A stretch of DNA of 64,000 nt from Marinomonas profundimaris (GCF_000508165.1 NZ_AYOZ01000034.1:124001-188000), one strand, 5' to 3'. Shown: positions 34,632 through 44,689, counted from the stretch's first letter. Program-made: numbers and translations. Notes: generated by a model from the letters alone, not told the origin.

Positions 34632-36152
34632 ATGACTCAATTCAAAAAAACATTCGGTTATTTTTTAAAACGACTCCTTCTATTGAGTCTAATACTGAGC
34701 CATATCGCTTTGGCAGAGCAGCGCGCCACCCTCATTTTTGACGCAGAAATGCCGGTAATCAATGACGCGGAACAAGGCCAGTATGCACAGCTAGCCAGTG
34801 TCATTGATCAATACCGGAAAAAAGACACCAACACCTTTTTCATTTTTGGTGGGGAAAGTCTAGGACCAAGCATGTTGTCGTCTATGGATCGCGGGGCGCA
34901 TATTATTGACCTTTTGAATAGCCTAAAACCCAGTGCGATGGGGGTTTCAAAACGAGAATTAAGCTACCAAGAAGACGAGCTAATCTTACGCACATACGAA
35001 GCAGCGTTCCCTATTGTCTCGAGTAACCTATACGACCCACTAACACACCGTCCTCCCGATGGAATACATACTTTTGCCATACTGAAAAATGCCAATATTT
35101 CTCTAGGCTTCATCTCTGTATTAGCTCCTGAGATGATAGAAAAATACCCAACTAATAGAGTTGAAGTCACCTCGGCGGAAAAAGCCATCATTAAAGCCGT
35201 GATTGAACTCAAATCAAGAGGCGTTAACCTGATTGTTTTGCATTATTCAATGTATCTGCCCATTTTTGATCAGCTTTTAGAAAATGGCATCGTCGACCTT
35301 ACCCTGTATAAAGACCAATACTTTTCATCAAACCCTTTTTATGGTGCCGCCCATCACCCACGAAATGTCATTATCGAAAACAGTACCCACGCCGTTGCTG
35401 TGCATCTTACTTGGCAAGAAGACCCACTAAAACGCAATCTAGTCATCACCAAAGACGACATAGACGTAACCGCTTATCCACCAAAAGCGTCTGTTTTAAA
35501 ACAAGAAAAAGAATACGCACAGCGCATTAATTCACTCTTAGAAGAAGTATTGGGAACCACCGAAACGCCAATCGATCTACGCAGAAAACCCCTACGAAAC
35601 GCCGAAAATGGCTTTGCAAATTTGGTGGCTGACACGTTAAGAGAATTTACTGACGCACAAATAAGCTTAGTCAACAGTGGCACCATTCGCAGCAATACAG
35701 AGTTCTCAAAAGGCACCCTGCTAACGCGAAGAGACATCCGCACCATACTGCCCTACCGGAACACCATCAAGTTAATAGAAGCAAACGGGCAACAAATCAC
35801 CGATGCACTGGAATATGGGTTAAGTGGTTTGGGTTCAGAAAGCGGACAGTACCTGCAAATATCAGGTATTAAAATCCAATACGATTCAACCCGCGATGTT
35901 GGTCATCGATTGTTGTCTGTTACCTTCAACAATAAGCCACTCAACCCAACAAAGTCTTACCGAGTTGCCACGCTAGATTACTTACTTATGGGTGGCGACG
36001 GCTATACTATGTTTAAGGACAACATAGAGCTGGATTATCATCAAACCAGTAACTTCACGCTTTATGACATAATGGCGAATGCCGTTTTGCAGCAGAAAGT
36101 CATCTCCCCCAAAACGGATGGACGAATCATTGATAAGGCGACAACACAATAA
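34632..36152 (+). CDS. Secreted 5'-nucleotidase-family protein with degenerate metallophosphatase site
   Basis: 506-aa periplasmic protein with a signal peptide (residues 1-28, cut after IALA). The N-terminal metallophosphatase domain has lost its ligand motifs. DxH is DAE at 37-39, GDxxx is GGES at 73-76, GNHE is replaced by GVSKREL at 104-110, the SH motif is HYSM at 204-207, and GHxH is not found near 225-245. The C-terminal nucleotide-binding domain (about 315-500) is well kept: LVNSGTIRSN, ILPYRNTIKLIEANGQQI, and LLMGGDGYTMF. It is therefore probably a pseudoenzyme that binds a nucleotide or similar ligand. The diguanylate cyclase gene starts 2 bases after the stop. Confidence 0.85.
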   Translation: MTQFKKTFGYFLKRLLLLSLILSHIALAEQRATLIFDAEMPVINDAEQGQYAQLASVIDQYRKKDTNTFFIFGGESLGPSMLSSMDRGAHIIDLLNSLKPSAMGVSKRELSYQEDELILRTYEAAFPIVSSNLYDPLTHRPPDGIHTFAILKNANISLGFISVLAPEMIEKYPTNRVEVTSAEKAIIKAVIELKSRGVNLIVLHYSMYLPIFDQLLENGIVDLTLYKDQYFSSNPFYGAAHHPRNVIIENSTHAVAVHLTWQEDPLKRNLVITKDDIDVTAYPPKASVLKQEKEYAQRINSLLEEVLGTTETPIDLRRKPLRNAENGFANLVADTLREFTDAQISLVNSGTIRSNTEFSKGTLLTRRDIRTILPYRNTIKLIEANGQQITDALEYGLSGLGSESGQYLQISGIKIQYDSTRDVGHRLLSVTFNNKPLNPTKSYRVATLDYLLMGGDGYTMFKDNIELDYHQTSNFTLYDIMANAVLQQKVISPKTDGRIIDKATTQ

Positions 36153-36154
36153 AT

Positions 36155-37822
36155 ATGAAGAAACCGTTACCCAATATGCGCTATAAACAACTTAGCATGA
36201 TCAAAAAATTGGCCATTTTACTGCTTGTGGTCATAGCGCTTTTTGTGAGCGTCGGTACTTTATTACAAACAAAACTCGAGCAAACCCAATCGATCCTGAA
36301 TGATTTAACGTCAAACACCCTTCCTGCCATGATCAATGCGAACCAAAGCGCCATTAAATCGAATGAACTTTTGTCCGCGTTAGAATCGCTAATGTCATCC
36401 AATACCCCGGTAGAACGAAGAATTGCCGACGTCGAAGTACAAAAGAAACTAAAAGAAACGCAAGAACAAGCCAACAAGGTCAGCTACAGCCAAAATGAAC
36501 TTCGTCTCCTTAACACCATCCAAGAAGAAATGATTGACCTCAATTTTTTCATTGATACCAAGCTCGATCTTGCGGATCAAATCACCAAAAAACAGAATGA
36601 ATTAAGTCGCTTAAAAAGCAATGCAGATTACGCCTTTCAAGTTAATATCGGGCATACGGATCTCGATAAAAAACAAAAAACGGCGTGGAAAATTGCTTAC
36701 CTAGAAGTAATAACTCTCGCCTATACGATCGAAGACACCCATAGATTAAATGATTTACAAGAACTACAGCGCCTTATTGAACAACAGCTTTCAAACATTG
36801 AGTTGATTACTGAAAAGCTACCGCCGTCATTAAACAAACGCCTAGCGCCTCTTAATGCGGCCATACGAGATTTGCTGTCTGGGGAAAAAGGGCTGCTTTC
36901 CTCACAAGAAAGATACATACGCATTAGCGGACGCACACGGGGCAGAGAAAACTTCATACAAAACTTAATCAGCGATTACAACAAAGTGGCCAATCAGTTT
37001 TCACTCAATGAAAACCAAAAATTGAAAACCAAAATGATGGCGCTTACCAATGGAATGTACACACAAGAAACGTGGTTTGTTTTCGGATTCGTGTTGTTGG
37101 CCGCGATGATCAGCCTAATTTTGGCACTGTATAGTCAGGTCATAAATCGCCTTAGTAATTTAACCAAACGAATTCACAACATGACCGCTGCGCCTATTCT
37201 TAATCAATCCAGTAATGATGAAATTGATGAGTTATTTCAAGCGTTTGATCAATTTTCGGACACGATTAATAAGCAAAACAGCTTATTGGAAACCCAATCC
37301 CTGACTGACAGCCTCACGAACATTGCCAACCGACGCGCTTTCGATCGACGTTTGGCTTATGAGCTGTCTAACGACCGAACCATTCAAGCCGATCTGTCTG
37401 TTGTTTTAATTGATGTCGATTTTTTTAAACAATACAACGACACTTATGGCCATGCGAGTGGCGATGACGCCCTACAAAAAATCGCCATGATGCTCAGTCA
37501 TACCGTGCCAAACAATAACAACCTAATTGCGCGTTACGGCGGAGAGGAGTTTGTTGTCATTCTTCCCAATAAAACCATGGAAGAAGCCAATACCGAAGCG
37601 AACAATATTATGAACGCGATTAAACTGGCCAATATAAAACACAGTCAAAGCAGCGTGTCAGACAGAATAACCATCAGTATTGGTATTGCTACCCGAACAA
37701 AAGGAGCAATAACCGACACAGACACCTTGATGAAAAAAGCCGACATCGCGCTGTATCATTCAAAAGCCCAAGGTCGTAATCAAGCCAGCCACATCAATGA
37801 CATCGAAACCGACCACTCTTAA
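36155..37822 (+). CDS. Membrane-bound diguanylate cyclase downstream of the pseudo-nucleotidase
   Basis: 555-aa inner-membrane protein. A helix near residues 17-38 and another near 307-328 flank a long, charged, helical periplasmic domain of about 265 residues with coiled-coil character. After the second helix comes a HAMP-like segment, then a GGDEF domain with DSLTNIANRRAFDRRL near 380, IDVDFFKQYNDTYGHASGDDAL, and active-site GGEEF near 462. The RxxD I-site is absent (NNNN instead), so product inhibition is not expected. Only 2 bases separate it from the pseudo-nucleotidase gene, so they are translated from one mRNA and probably form a sensor-cyclase pair across the inner membrane. Confidence 0.92.
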   Translation: MKKPLPNMRYKQLSMIKKLAILLLVVIALFVSVGTLLQTKLEQTQSILNDLTSNTLPAMINANQSAIKSNELLSALESLMSSNTPVERRIADVEVQKKLKETQEQANKVSYSQNELRLLNTIQEEMIDLNFFIDTKLDLADQITKKQNELSRLKSNADYAFQVNIGHTDLDKKQKTAWKIAYLEVITLAYTIEDTHRLNDLQELQRLIEQQLSNIELITEKLPPSLNKRLAPLNAAIRDLLSGEKGLLSSQERYIRISGRTRGRENFIQNLISDYNKVANQFSLNENQKLKTKMMALTNGMYTQETWFVFGFVLLAAMISLILALYSQVINRLSNLTKRIHNMTAAPILNQSSNDEIDELFQAFDQFSDTINKQNSLLETQSLTDSLTNIANRRAFDRRLAYELSNDRTIQADLSVVLIDVDFFKQYNDTYGHASGDDALQKIAMMLSHTVPNNNNLIARYGGEEFVVILPNKTMEEANTEANNIMNAIKLANIKHSQSSVSDRITISIGIATRTKGAITDTDTLMKKADIALYHSKAQGRNQASHINDIETDHS

Positions 37823-39012
37823 GCCGTCACAGCTTTCACTCGTCGCAATAAAGACACCGCCACAGCAAGTGCCCCTATGCCAAGTAAAGCCCCGGTAAAA
37901 CCAACGTACTCTAACCCAGCAGCATGAATAATCTGACCACCAATTAGCGCCCCTGCGCCAATGCCAAGATTAATAATGCCGGAATATAAAGACATAATAA
38001 TGTCCGAGGCCGAGGCGTCCACATTCAATACTCGGATCTGCATACTCAAACCAATAATCATGATCGATGCGCCCCAGAATAGAACACCCGCCACCAAGAA
38101 TGAGCCGTGCGTCGCCATAAAGTACAACGCGGCCATGCAAATCGTCATCGCCACAACACTGGCCATTAGCATGGTGGCATTTGCTTTTTCACCGAAATAG
38201 CTAAACAACACACTTCCGGCAATACCGGCCACACCAAATAACAACAACATCAGTGTTGTAAAACCATCAGTGACCAAGCCTATTTCCCCTAAGAAAGGCT
38301 CGATGTAACTGTAAGCCGTATAATGCGCGGAGAAAATCACAAAGATAAACAGATACATCCACAGCAACGTACGATTGCGCATGACTTCTGGCACTTTACT
38401 AAGCGAGCCAGAAAACAAACTCGGCAAGTTCGGTAATAAACGATACAGCGCCAACATGATCAGCAGCGCAATAACCGCAATCACCGCGAACGTCGTGCGC
38501 CAACCAAGAAACTGACCAATAATACGCCCTGCTGGCACACCTAATACCATCGCAAGTCCCGTTCCCGTCGCCAATACACTTAACGCAAACGTGTGCTTGC
38601 CCTGTGGTGCAACGCGAATCGCAATCGACGCCGTAATTGACCAAAACACTGCGTGGGCAAAGGCAATACCAATCCGGCTGATTAATAGCACCGAGAAGTT
38701 CCATGCCACCACCGACAAAATATGGCTCACAACAAAGAGCGAGAACAACCAAATCAATAAAGTTTTGCGCTCTAATTTACGAGTTAACAGCATCATCGGC
38801 AGCGACATCAGAGCCACAATCCATGCATATACCGTCAGCATCCAGCCAACGTGCGCAGGAGACACCGAAAAGCTCTGGGCGATGTCCGACAATAACCCCA
38901 CAGGAACAAACTCTGTGGTATTAAAAATAAAGGCACTAAAGCCCAGTACAAACACACGAAAGTATTGAACACGGCGGGAAACCGTATCTTCAGGAAAAGG
39001 GGTTGATATCAT
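37819..39012 (-). CDS. sotB: Sugar efflux / MFS transporter SotB
   Basis: 397-aa twelve-helix major facilitator that closely follows E. coli SotB, a proton-driven exporter of arabinose and IPTG-like sugars. Shared landmarks are AAFIFNTTEFVPVGLLSDIAQSF-like sequence at residues 24-48, YAWIVALMSLPMMLLTRKLERKTLL near 67-91, and SRIGIAFAHAVFWSITASIAIR near 111-132. The stop overlaps the stop of the convergent cyclase gene (bases 37819-37822). Physiological substrate in this organism unknown. Confidence 0.9.
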   Translation of the reverse strand: MISTPFPEDTVSRRVQYFRVFVLGFSAFIFNTTEFVPVGLLSDIAQSFSVSPAHVGWMLTVYAWIVALMSLPMMLLTRKLERKTLLIWLFSLFVVSHILSVVAWNFSVLLISRIGIAFAHAVFWSITASIAIRVAPQGKHTFALSVLATGTGLAMVLGVPAGRIIGQFLGWRTTFAVIAVIALLIMLALYRLLPNLPSLFSGSLSKVPEVMRNRTLLWMYLFIFVIFSAHYTAYSYIEPFLGEIGLVTDGFTTLMLLLFGVAGIAGSVLFSYFGEKANATMLMASVVAMTICMAALYFMATHGSFLVAGVLFWGASIMIIGLSMQIRVLNVDASASDIIMSLYSGIINLGIGAGALIGGQIIHAAGLEYVGFTGALLGIGALAVAVSLLRRVKAVTA

Positions 39013-39322
39013 GACGGTCTGTGGAATTACCTATAAGAATGCGGACAAAAAACAAGGTGACTATTGTGCATTTTTTCAACAATAACGAAATAGGGAAATG
39101 GGGATGTTTGTTGACAATTTCTCACCTTTTCTTTTGATTTCCACCTTCAATAAAAACCTAAAAATGACGCATTTATTGAAACACACGGTTTTATATTAAT
39201 GAATGATAAAAAAACATCAAAAACCGCAATATTAACAGGAACGATTTGCATTATTGTTTGTCTACTGAATGGCAAGCACGAATGATGCTTACTATTTTTC
39301 ACTCATAGATATGGTCAATATA

Positions 39323-40396
39323 ATGAAACGTCTAACAAAAAAAACGCAACGTCATTTCATCAAGAAAAACGCCTCACTTCTCGCCGTCATCGGAACATCT
39401 TCTCTACTAGGTTTAAGCAGCCTTTCTGCTCATGCCAGCGGTGAAGTGAATGTGTATTCGGCTCGTAGTGAAGCGCTAATCGCACCACTTCTGGATGCCT
39501 ACGCAAAAGAAAACAACGTCAAAGTAAACCTAATTACCGGCAAGGCGGATGCATTATTAAGCCGCTTAAAGTTAGAAGGTGACGCCAGCCCTGCTGATGT
39601 TTTCATCACGGTGGATGCTGGACGTTTGTACCGTGCAAAAGACGCGGGTGTTCTTCAAGCGTTTGAAACCGATCAATTAAATAAAGTCGTGCCTGAGCAT
39701 CTTCATGATCGTGACGGTTATTGGTACGGTTTGTCACAGCGCGCTCGCGTCATTTTCTACAACCCGAAAAAAGTCGCTGCATCCGATCTTTCTACGTATG
39801 AAGATCTTGCTGATCCTAAATGGAAAGGCAAAATTTGCATTCGCTCTTCAAGCAACATCTACAACCAGTCTCTTGTCGCGTCTATGATTGATGCCAATGG
39901 CGAAGCAGAAACATTGGCGTGGATTAAAGGCTTAGTGGCAAACTTTGCTCGTCCACCAGCTGGCGGCGACACGGATCAGATCAAAGCCGCCGCTGCAGGC
40001 GTGTGTGACATTGCCGTTGCCAATACTTACTACTTTGGTCGTTTAGGCTTGAGCAGCAAAGCGGAAGATCGCGCGGTATTTGATAAACTGGCGGTATTCT
40101 GGCCGAACCAAGCCGATAACGAGCGCGGCGCACACGTGAATGTCAGTGGTATTGGCATGACAGCATCAGCGAAAAACAAAGACAATGCGAAAAAACTTGT
40201 CGAGTTCCTAACGAATGACCAAAGCCAAAAATGGTACGCCAACGTGAACAACGAATACGCCGTTGTTAACGGCATCGCACCACCAAAAAGCTTGTCCACA
40301 TTCGGTGAATTCAAAACCGATACCGTGTCTTTGAGCGTACTGGGCGAAAACAATCGCCAAGCGGTCAAATTGATGGATCAAGGCGGCTGGAAATAA
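39323..40396 (+). CDS. fbpA: Fe(3+)-type ABC transporter periplasmic binding protein
   Basis: 357-aa secreted protein starting at ATG 39323 (MKRLTKKTQ), with a signal peptide cut after LSSLSAHA; two further upstream ATGs exist, and no start has a strong ribosome site. The mature protein has the type II binding fold of FbpA/FutA: GEVNVYSARSEALIAPLL, NLITGKADALLSRL, PADVFITVDAGRLYRAKDAGV, and the tyrosine-rich ferric site IAVANTYYFGRL near residue 230 with PWRG-like WPNQ. It likely delivers ferric iron to an inner-membrane permease. No permease or ATPase gene is adjacent. About 310 bases upstream carry only the promoter region and show no recognisable box. Confidence 0.85.
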   Translation: MKRLTKKTQRHFIKKNASLLAVIGTSSLLGLSSLSAHASGEVNVYSARSEALIAPLLDAYAKENNVKVNLITGKADALLSRLKLEGDASPADVFITVDAGRLYRAKDAGVLQAFETDQLNKVVPEHLHDRDGYWYGLSQRARVIFYNPKKVAASDLSTYEDLADPKWKGKICIRSSSNIYNQSLVASMIDANGEAETLAWIKGLVANFARPPAGGDTDQIKAAAAGVCDIAVANTYYFGRLGLSSKAEDRAVFDKLAVFWPNQADNERGAHVNVSGIGMTASAKNKDNAKKLVEFLTNDQSQKWYANVNNEYAVVNGIAPPKSLSTFGEFKTDTVSLSVLGENNRQAVKLMDQGGWK

Positions 40397-40454
40397 CGTC
40401 TTCGTTAGTACCAAGTCGTCGCGCTTATTAATAAAGTAAGCGCACGTAGAAACA

Positions 40455-40496
40455 AAAAATGCCTTTCAAATGATAATCATTGAAAGGCATTTTTAT
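40455..40496 (+). terminator. Hairpin terminator whose loop region carries a Fur-box core
   Basis: AAAAAATGCCTTTCA and TGAAAGGCATTTTT form a long stem. The apical part is AATGATAATCATT at 40469-40481, a perfect 6-1-6 inverted repeat equal to the core of the Fur consensus. It lies about 60 bases beyond the iron-binding-protein gene, so it is first of all a terminator. Confidence 0.85.
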
Positions 40497-40543
40497 AGGC
40501 GTAAAGCAAAGAATAACAACCAAAAAAAACAACCACTGGTTCG

Positions 40544-41419
40544 TTAAACCAAATTCCAAAACGCTGCTACCATGGGATTTTTTAGACTTTTCTTCAGCGT
40601 AAATAGACCGATGTCATAAGGTTCAAGCTCTGGTTGAACGTCCAGAATGTGCACTCGCTCTTTGAGCGGACTGTTGTCGAGAACGATTTTCGGCACCACA
40701 CCAATACCAAAGCCCAAACTCACCATACTCACAATCGCTTCGTTGCCCGCGACTTGTGCATAAATGGTGGGGGTCACTGCTCGTTGATGAAACCACTCGT
40801 CCGCTCGATTTCGCGACACACCCGCTTCCGACAAGATCATAGGCACTTGCGACCATTCTTTTGACGTATTGGGCGACGACGTAGGGACATTGGGCTGTTG
40901 TTCATTCGGCGCGATAAACACCAAGGGTGAAATAGTAATCGGCTTGAACGCCAAGCCTCGATTCATCGTCGCAGGTCTTGCGGCAATGGTAATTTCTTCT
41001 TTGCCGTCTAAAATCCTTGCGATGGCTTCATCGGGGTCGCCCGTGTGCAACTTGATCTCAATACCGGGATGCACTTGCCGAAAACGGTTGAGCATTTCAA
41101 ACAAGAAGCTGTAACTGGCGGTCACCGAACAATAAATGCTGATTTCACCGTGCAACTGATCCGAATTGTCGGTCAACTCATGACGGATCAAACGCCACTG
41201 GCTGCTGGCCTCTCTGGCATAACGCAGGAATTTTTTGCCTTCTTGCGTCAATACAACGGTACGATTGTCTCGTGTGAACAAAGCGACACCAAGGTCATCT
41301 TCCAGCTGTCGTATATGACGCGACAAAGCAGAAATACTGATGTTGCACTCTTCGCTAGCGCGGCCAAAATGCAGCGCGTCGGCGAGGGCCAAGAAGTGTT
41401 TTAGGGTTTTAATGTTCAT
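40544..41419 (-). CDS. ilvY: IlvY-type LysR activator of ilvC
   Basis: 291-aa LysR regulator. The start at 41417-41419 gives MNIKTLKHFLALADALHFGRASEECNISISALSRHIRQLEDDLG, which follows E. coli IlvY closely, including FTRDNRTVVLT in the wing. The effector domain runs from about residue 92 to the end. IlvY activates ilvC when its substrates acetolactate or acetohydroxybutyrate build up. The divergent position next to ilvC, as in E. coli, makes the assignment strong. Confidence 0.92.
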   Translation of the reverse strand: MNIKTLKHFLALADALHFGRASEECNISISALSRHIRQLEDDLGVALFTRDNRTVVLTQEGKKFLRYAREASSQWRLIRHELTDNSDQLHGEISIYCSVTASYSFLFEMLNRFRQVHPGIEIKLHTGDPDEAIARILDGKEEITIAARPATMNRGLAFKPITISPLVFIAPNEQQPNVPTSSPNTSKEWSQVPMILSEAGVSRNRADEWFHQRAVTPTIYAQVAGNEAIVSMVSLGFGIGVVPKIVLDNSPLKERVHILDVQPELEPYDIGLFTLKKSLKNPMVAAFWNLV

Positions 41420-41464
41420 CATGCAATCTTCGTTCGAGTACTGTCCGCTCATCATAAAACATAG

Positions 41465-41492
41465 TTGCAAAAAATGGGACGTTATATTGCAA
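41465..41492 (+). promoter_or_regulatory. Probable IlvY operators in the ilvY-ilvC gap
   Basis: Two TTGCAA hexamers (41465-41470 and 41487-41492) lie 22 bases apart, two helical turns, in the divergent gap. The second sits in a near-palindrome ATATTGCAAATAT. Tandem operators are expected for IlvY; the match here is inferred from position and symmetry. Confidence 0.55.
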
Positions 41493-41646
41493 ATATATCA
41501 ATTTACGAAAGACTAACTTTTCATTACAGTGAATTCACTCACAAAGGGCCTGTTTTTATACAGCAGAACCACTTGTAACCCTTTTTACATATCGGTGTGG
41601 CTTAATCGCCAATACCGTAATCATAAAAATATAGGATGTGTTTATC

Positions 41647-43119
41647 ATGGCTAATTACTTCAATACTTTGCCGCTACGCGAGCAACTTGCTCAACTAGCA
41701 AAATGTCGTTTCATGGACAGCTCTGAATTTGCAGACGGCGTAGAAGCCCTTAAAGGCAAAAAAATTGTTGTTATCGGCTGTGGTGCTCAAGGTCTTAACC
41801 AAGGCTTGAACCTACGTGATTCTGGCTTAGACGTTTCTTACACGTTGCGCGCGGCTGCGATTGCTGAAAAACGCCAATCTTGGAAAAACGCCACTGAAAA
41901 CGGTTTCGTTGTTGGCACTTACCAAGAACTTATCCCAACGGCTGACGTGGTATTGAACCTAACGCCTGATAAGCAGCATACACCGGTTGTGACTGAAATC
42001 ATGCCACTGATGAAAAAAGACGCCTGCCTATCTTACTCTCACGGTTTCAACATCGTAGAAGAAGGCATGAAAATTCGCGAAGACTTAACCGTTATCATGG
42101 TTGCGCCTAAGTGCCCAGGTTCTGAAGTTCGCGCTGAATACGTTCGTGGTTTTGGTGTTCCAACACTGATCGCGGTTCACGAAGACAACGACCCTAAAGG
42201 CGAAGGTCTTGCACTAGCAAAAGCCTACGCAGTAGGTACTGGCGGTCACAAAGCAGGCGTTTTGATGTCTTCTTTCATCGCGGAAGTAAAATCCGACCTT
42301 ATGGGTGAGCAAACAATCCTTTGTGGTATGTTGCAAACGGGTTCTATCCTTTGCTTCGACAAAATGGTTGAAGAAGGCATCGACGCGGGTTACGCATCTC
42401 GTTTGATCCAATTCGGTTGGGAAACCATCACAGAAGCATTGAAATACGGCGGCGTGACCAACATGCTTGATCGTCTTTCTAACCCAGCTAAGATCAAAGC
42501 GTTCGATCTTTCTGAAGAACTTAAATTGATCATGCGTCCTTTGTACAACAAGCACCAAGACGACATCATCAGCGGTCACTTCTCTCAAACTATGATGGAA
42601 GACTGGGCGAACGATGATAAGAACTTGCTAGGTTGGAGAGCAGAAACAGCAGAAACGAACTTCGAGAAAACACCGGCTGGCGATGTTGAAATCTCTGAAC
42701 AAGAATTCTTCGACAACGGTATCTTGATGGTTGCAATGGTTAAAGCCGGCGTTGAACTAGCTTTCGAAACAATGACAGCCGCTGGCATCATTGCTGAGTC
42801 TGCTTACTACGAGTCTCTACATGAAACACCACTGATCGCGAACACAATCGCTCGTAAGAAATTGTACGAAATGAACGCGACTATCTCTGATACGGCAGAA
42901 TACGGTTGTTACCTATACAACCACGCTTGCCTTCCATTGCTAGGTGATTTCATGAAAGGCATTAAAACCGACGTAATCGGTAAAGGCCTTTCTACTGAAG
43001 ACAACGGCGTAGACAATGCTCGTTTAATCGAAGTAAACGCAGCGCTTCGCTCTCATCCAGTGGAAGCAATTGGCGGTGTTCTTCGTGGTCATATGGCGGA
43101 CATGAAAAAAATCGTTTAA
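41647..43119 (+). CDS. ilvC: Ketol-acid reductoisomerase, class II (long form)
   Basis: 490-aa NADPH- and magnesium-dependent enzyme of valine and isoleucine synthesis, acting on acetolactate and acetohydroxybutyrate. The ATG at 41647 ([17 protein letters not shown]) has AGGA ten bases upstream; a GTG nine bases earlier is too close to it. The protein follows E. coli IlvC throughout: [12 protein letters not shown] near residue 46, LTPDKQH near 104, [16 protein letters not shown] near 155, [15 protein letters not shown] near 213. The two tandem helical domains of the long form (about 210-490) are complete. Expression by divergent IlvY is expected. Confidence 0.97.
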   Translation: MANYFNTLPLREQLAQLAKCRFMDSSEFADGVEALKGKKIVVIGCGAQGLNQGLNLRDSGLDVSYTLRAAAIAEKRQSWKNATENGFVVGTYQELIPTADVVLNLTPDKQHTPVVTEIMPLMKKDACLSYSHGFNIVEEGMKIREDLTVIMVAPKCPGSEVRAEYVRGFGVPTLIAVHEDNDPKGEGLALAKAYAVGTGGHKAGVLMSSFIAEVKSDLMGEQTILCGMLQTGSILCFDKMVEEGIDAGYASRLIQFGWETITEALKYGGVTNMLDRLSNPAKIKAFDLSEELKLIMRPLYNKHQDDIISGHFSQTMMEDWANDDKNLLGWRAETAETNFEKTPAGDVEISEQEFFDNGILMVAMVKAGVELAFETMTAAGIIAESAYYESLHETPLIANTIARKKLYEMNATISDTAEYGCYLYNHACLPLLGDFMKGIKTDVIGKGLSTEDNGVDNARLIEVNAALRSHPVEAIGGVLRGHMADMKKIV

Positions 43120-43140
43120 TTTCTTCTAGAAATTAACAAC

Positions 43141-43177
43141 AAAAAGCCGAGTAACTCATTGAGAACTCGGCTTTTTT
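43141..43177 (+). terminator. Terminator after ilvC
   Basis: AAAAAGCCGAGT and ACTCGGCTTTTTT form a 12-bp perfect stem around a 12-base loop, ending in six T residues. Confidence 0.92.
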
Positions 43178-43214
43178 GTCTCTTCTTGTTCTAAACAAAA
43201 CAGTAGGAAATACC

Positions 43215-44669
43215 ATGGACAGTATCCGCTTAGACAATATTCTCTTCAACAAGGTAACGGTGAACTTTGATGATCGCTTTACGCTAAGCGAGATTAACTG
43301 GTCCATTGAACCTAACCAACATTGGGTCATCACTGGCACCAACGGATCAGGAAAATCGGCTTTGGCCGCCGTACTTGCCGGCGTTGGCGATATTGAAAAC
43401 GGTACAATTTCTGGTTTACCAAAGAATGTGGGATTGGTGTCCTTTGAAGCTCAAGCGGAATTGATCGCCAAAGAGCTGAAAAAAGACGATGCCGACATCA
43501 TGGACGTTATTTCCCTCGGCACGCCCGTCCACGAAATGATTTTCGATGACTGCCAAGATCCAGAACTTGCCCACGTACTGGTGGAAAAATTTGGTTTAAG
43601 CAAACTACTCGACCGCGCCTTTCGTAAACTTTCCACCGGCGAAACCCGCAAAGTCATGCTGATTCGTGCTTTGTCGAGCAAGCCTGATTTACTGATATTA
43701 GACGAGCCCTTCGATGGCTTAGACGTGGACACGCTTGCCATGCTGCAAGCGCACCTCGCTTCTATCGTCGATACCACGCCAATGGTATTGGTACTGAATC
43801 GATTTGACGAAATGCCTGACTTCATTACACATATTGCACTGCTGGATAAAAAGAAAGGTAATCAAGGGCGTTTGGAACTGACAGTAGACAAAAGCGACGA
43901 ACGTGCTTTTAACGAACTATACCAATTACTGCATTTGAAAACCACCGATCTAAGCGTGCCAGAGGCTGATCCAACGAACAAACTGCCAGCACTCGACCCA
44001 AACCAGCCTTTAGTCAAACTTAACCAAGCGACCATCCAATACGGCGATACGATCATTGTTGATAAACTGGATTGGACTATTGAGCAAGGCCAACATTGGC
44101 AGCTTAGCGGCCCAAACGGCTGCGGTAAAACGGGCGTTTTGTCGTTGATCACCGGCGATCATCCGCAATGCTACAGCAACGATATTTTCGTTTTCGGATT
44201 CCAGCGTGGAAATGGCGAAAGCATCTGGCAAATCAAACAATTCATCGGCTACGTATCGACGGCATTACAATGGGAATATCGCGTCAGCACCAGTTGTAAA
44301 AACGTGATTATCTCCGGCTTCTACGACAGCATTGGCATGTATTCAAAATCGACTGATAACCAGAAAAAAATCGCCGATCAATGGCTTGCACTACTCGGCA
44401 TGACAGACCGCGCCGACCAGCCTTTCAATAAACTCTCCTACGGCGACCAGCGTTTACTGCTCATCGCCCGCGCCATGGTGAAACACCCGCCACTCTTGAT
44501 CCTAGACGAACCTTGCCTCGGCCTAGACGACATGAACCGCCAACTGGTTTTGGCGTTAATAGAGAGAATATGCGAAGGCAAAGAAACCACCGTGCTCTAC
44601 GTCAACCACCACGCGGAAGACCAAATCAAAGGAATAGAGAACCACTTGGGACTAAAGAAGAATAACTAG
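43215..44669 (+). CDS. modF: ModF-like tandem ABC ATPase
   Basis: 484-aa soluble protein with two ABC ATPase domains. I start it at ATG 43215 because AGGAAA precedes it. The first domain has Walker A GTNGSGKSA near residue 40, signature LSTGETRK and LLILDEPFDGLD. The second has GPNGCGKTG near 298, LSYGDQRLLLIARA near 412 and LLILDEPCLGLDD near 433. It matches ModF (PhrA), encoded with molybdate genes in E. coli and of uncertain role. No molybdate transport genes are nearby here. It follows ilvC with its own ribosome site after a terminator. Confidence 0.88.
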   Translation: MDSIRLDNILFNKVTVNFDDRFTLSEINWSIEPNQHWVITGTNGSGKSALAAVLAGVGDIENGTISGLPKNVGLVSFEAQAELIAKELKKDDADIMDVISLGTPVHEMIFDDCQDPELAHVLVEKFGLSKLLDRAFRKLSTGETRKVMLIRALSSKPDLLILDEPFDGLDVDTLAMLQAHLASIVDTTPMVLVLNRFDEMPDFITHIALLDKKKGNQGRLELTVDKSDERAFNELYQLLHLKTTDLSVPEADPTNKLPALDPNQPLVKLNQATIQYGDTIIVDKLDWTIEQGQHWQLSGPNGCGKTGVLSLITGDHPQCYSNDIFVFGFQRGNGESIWQIKQFIGYVSTALQWEYRVSTSCKNVIISGFYDSIGMYSKSTDNQKKIADQWLALLGMTDRADQPFNKLSYGDQRLLLIARAMVKHPPLLILDEPCLGLDDMNRQLVLALIERICEGKETTVLYVNHHAEDQIKGIENHLGLKKNN

Positions 44670-44689
44670 GTTTGCGTCTCCCAGAAACA

